Of a DNA stretch of 14,232 bases, positions 13,174 to 14,232 are shown piece by piece; positions within the stretch are counted from its first letter, which is position 1; each line of letters begins with the position of its first letter. The stretch is from Clostridia bacterium (GTDB lineage Bacteria; Bacillota_A; Clostridia; Lachnospirales; Lachnospiraceae): assembly GCA_012515365.1 (NCBI GenBank), contig JAAYYM010000309.1:1-14232 (forward strand), written 5' to 3'. Below the pieces are notes generated by a model. The model did not search any database and was not told the DNA's origin. It saw only the letters and a program-made list of their open reading frames with translations. The translations under genes were made by a program, and so were the position numbers.

Positions 13174-14232
13174 ATGAGGCAAAATCGACGAAGCTCAAAT
13201 TCCAAAAAATACCTGTATGGCATCCTGCTTCTTCTGGGATGCTTTGTCGTTGTTTCTATCATGAAAGTATTCTCTGTTTCTCTAAAAGGATTCTCTATAC
13301 GAGAAGTAATGAATTACGCAGAAAGTGAACTGCAGTCAGAAATCCTTGATCTATATCTTCCTGTTTTAGTCAGTGGTGCCTTTGATCATGAACAGACTTC
13401 TAAAAGTGCCAGTGAAGTATTGATCTCCTATTTAATCAGCCGCACCCCCTCTCTTAAATATGATCAAGATGTCATGAATTTAGAAACTCCGACCGAGGAC
13501 GGATCTGTTTACGATGCAATCCATCAAAATAAACTCATCATGGATGAACTTTCTTCTGATTTGCTGCTTAAGGAAAACCAAACTCAAAAGGAGCAGTCCA
13601 TAGAATACGCCTCCGATCAGTCGCCGCTTAAAATCAGTGATAATCAGATCAGCAATAACCAGATCAACGATCATCAGACCATGGGACAGTTTTCTCCTGC
13701 CACACCTCAAATCTCATATTCACTCGAGGATTTATCCGACTTCACCTATCTATTATCACATTTTTATACAGTTGACAAAACAACTTCTATTAGTCAGGAT
13801 GTTCTTTCTGCCAGAAAAATGCTTTCAAAGAATTATTCCATTCAAAGGGAGGCTTCGTCTGACGCTCCACAGATTCTGATTTATCATACGCATTCTCTGG
13901 AAGCTTACGCAGACAGTAATCCAAATGACATAAGTACCGGTGTCGTCGGAGTCGGTGCGTATTTATCTGCCTTACTTAAAGAGCGCGGCTATCAAGTCTT
14001 GCACCATACAAAGAGCTATGATAAAGTAAGTCATGATCAGGCATACTCACTAGCCGCGCCTGCGCTTGAGGCATTGCTTAAGGAATATCCGTCGATCGAA
14101 ATCATCATCGATATTCATAGAGACGGAGTGGCAAACGATCGACATCTGGTCACAGAAATCAATGACAAACCAACGGCTCAGATCATGCTTTTTAACGGTC
14201 TTTCCAGTACTGTCGCACATGGTCCGATCGAA
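13174..14232 (+). CDS. spoIIP: SpoIIP, stage II sporulation peptidoglycan hydrolase (C-terminus cut by window edge)
   Basis: The first 353 codons are present and the frame runs open to the last base. SpoIIP works with SpoIID and SpoIIM during engulfment, acting as amidase and endopeptidase on septal peptidoglycan between mother cell and forespore. The N-terminus is a short basic segment (MRQNRRSSNSKK) and one transmembrane helix (about 13-30). A variable, Asn/Gln-rich stalk follows (including KISDNQISNNQINDHQ), then the catalytic domain from about residue 230: LIYHTHSLEAY with His238, His240 and Glu243, and IIDIHRDG with His315. These match the zinc-binding and catalytic pattern of the family. 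The ATG at 13174 has no recognisable Shine-Dalgarno; the next in-frame ATG (13261) would remove the membrane anchor and also lacks one. It probably shares gpr transcripts as well as using its own promoter. Confidence 0.93.
   Translation, partial: MRQNRRSSNSKKYLYGILLLLGCFVVVSIMKVFSVSLKGFSIREVMNYAESELQSEILDLYLPVLVSGAFDHEQTSKSASEVLISYLISRTPSLKYDQDVMNLETPTEDGSVYDAIHQNKLIMDELSSDLLLKENQTQKEQSIEYASDQSPLKISDNQISNNQINDHQTMGQFSPATPQISYSLEDLSDFTYLLSHFYTVDKTTSISQDVLSARKMLSKNYSIQREASSDAPQILIYHTHSLEAYADSNPNDISTGVVGVGAYLSALLKERGYQVLHHTKSYDKVSHDQAYSLAAPALEALLKEYPSIEIIIDIHRDGVANDRHLVTEINDKPTAQIMLFNGLSSTVAHGPIE

Overview
The window looks like part of a chromosome from an endospore-forming member of the Clostridia, most likely Lachnospiraceae-like. 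This rests on the gpr, spoIIP and sigK genes, the lepA-hemW neighbourhood, moderate-to-low GC content, strong Shine-Dalgarno sequences, and promoters resembling the sigma-G, sigma-E and sigma-K classes. The family assignment is inference; no search was run.

Layout. Positions 1-792 (minus) hold the N-terminal 264 codons of a ComM/YifB AAA+ ATPase. Positions 793-1284 are non-coding: a MITE-like palindromic element expanded into about three tandem 96-bp units (about 822-1160), then a terminator (1225-1259) for the genes to its right. Positions 1285-8838 (minus) hold a five-gene series whose order of transcription is: a large sensor phosphodiesterase (two degenerate GGDEF domains plus an apparently intact EAL), sporulation sigma factor SigK, an S41/CtpB-type protease, an HD-GYP-like protein without its GYP signature, and a PilT-like ATPase that lacks both the Walker A lysine and the Walker B glutamate. 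The last four genes overlap or lie within 11 bp of each other. Positions 8944-11923 (minus) hold hemW and lepA. Positions 11924-12251 are the divergent control region between lepA and gpr; it holds a second copy of the palindromic element in the lepA leader, a sigma-A-like promoter for lepA and a sigma-G-like promoter for gpr. Positions 12252-14232 (plus) hold gpr (spore protease) and the first 353 codons of spoIIP.

How the genes fit together. The right end is a conserved clostridial sporulation/housekeeping block. The part that stands out is the sigK-S41-HD-PilT operon. In Bacillus the CtpB protease takes part in the pathway that processes pro-sigma-K. Here a CtpB-like protease is encoded directly after sigK, yet this SigK has no inhibitory N-terminal pro-sequence. 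The two following genes encode members of enzyme families with signature catalytic residues missing, and the gene upstream is a c-di-GMP phosphodiesterase whose GGDEF domains are also degenerate. A sigma-K-type promoter (AC-N17-CATACAATA) lies just before sigK, so the four-gene unit is probably autoregulated in the mother cell. My hypothesis is a mother-cell-expressed module built partly from enzyme-derived scaffold or receptor proteins; its function is unknown.
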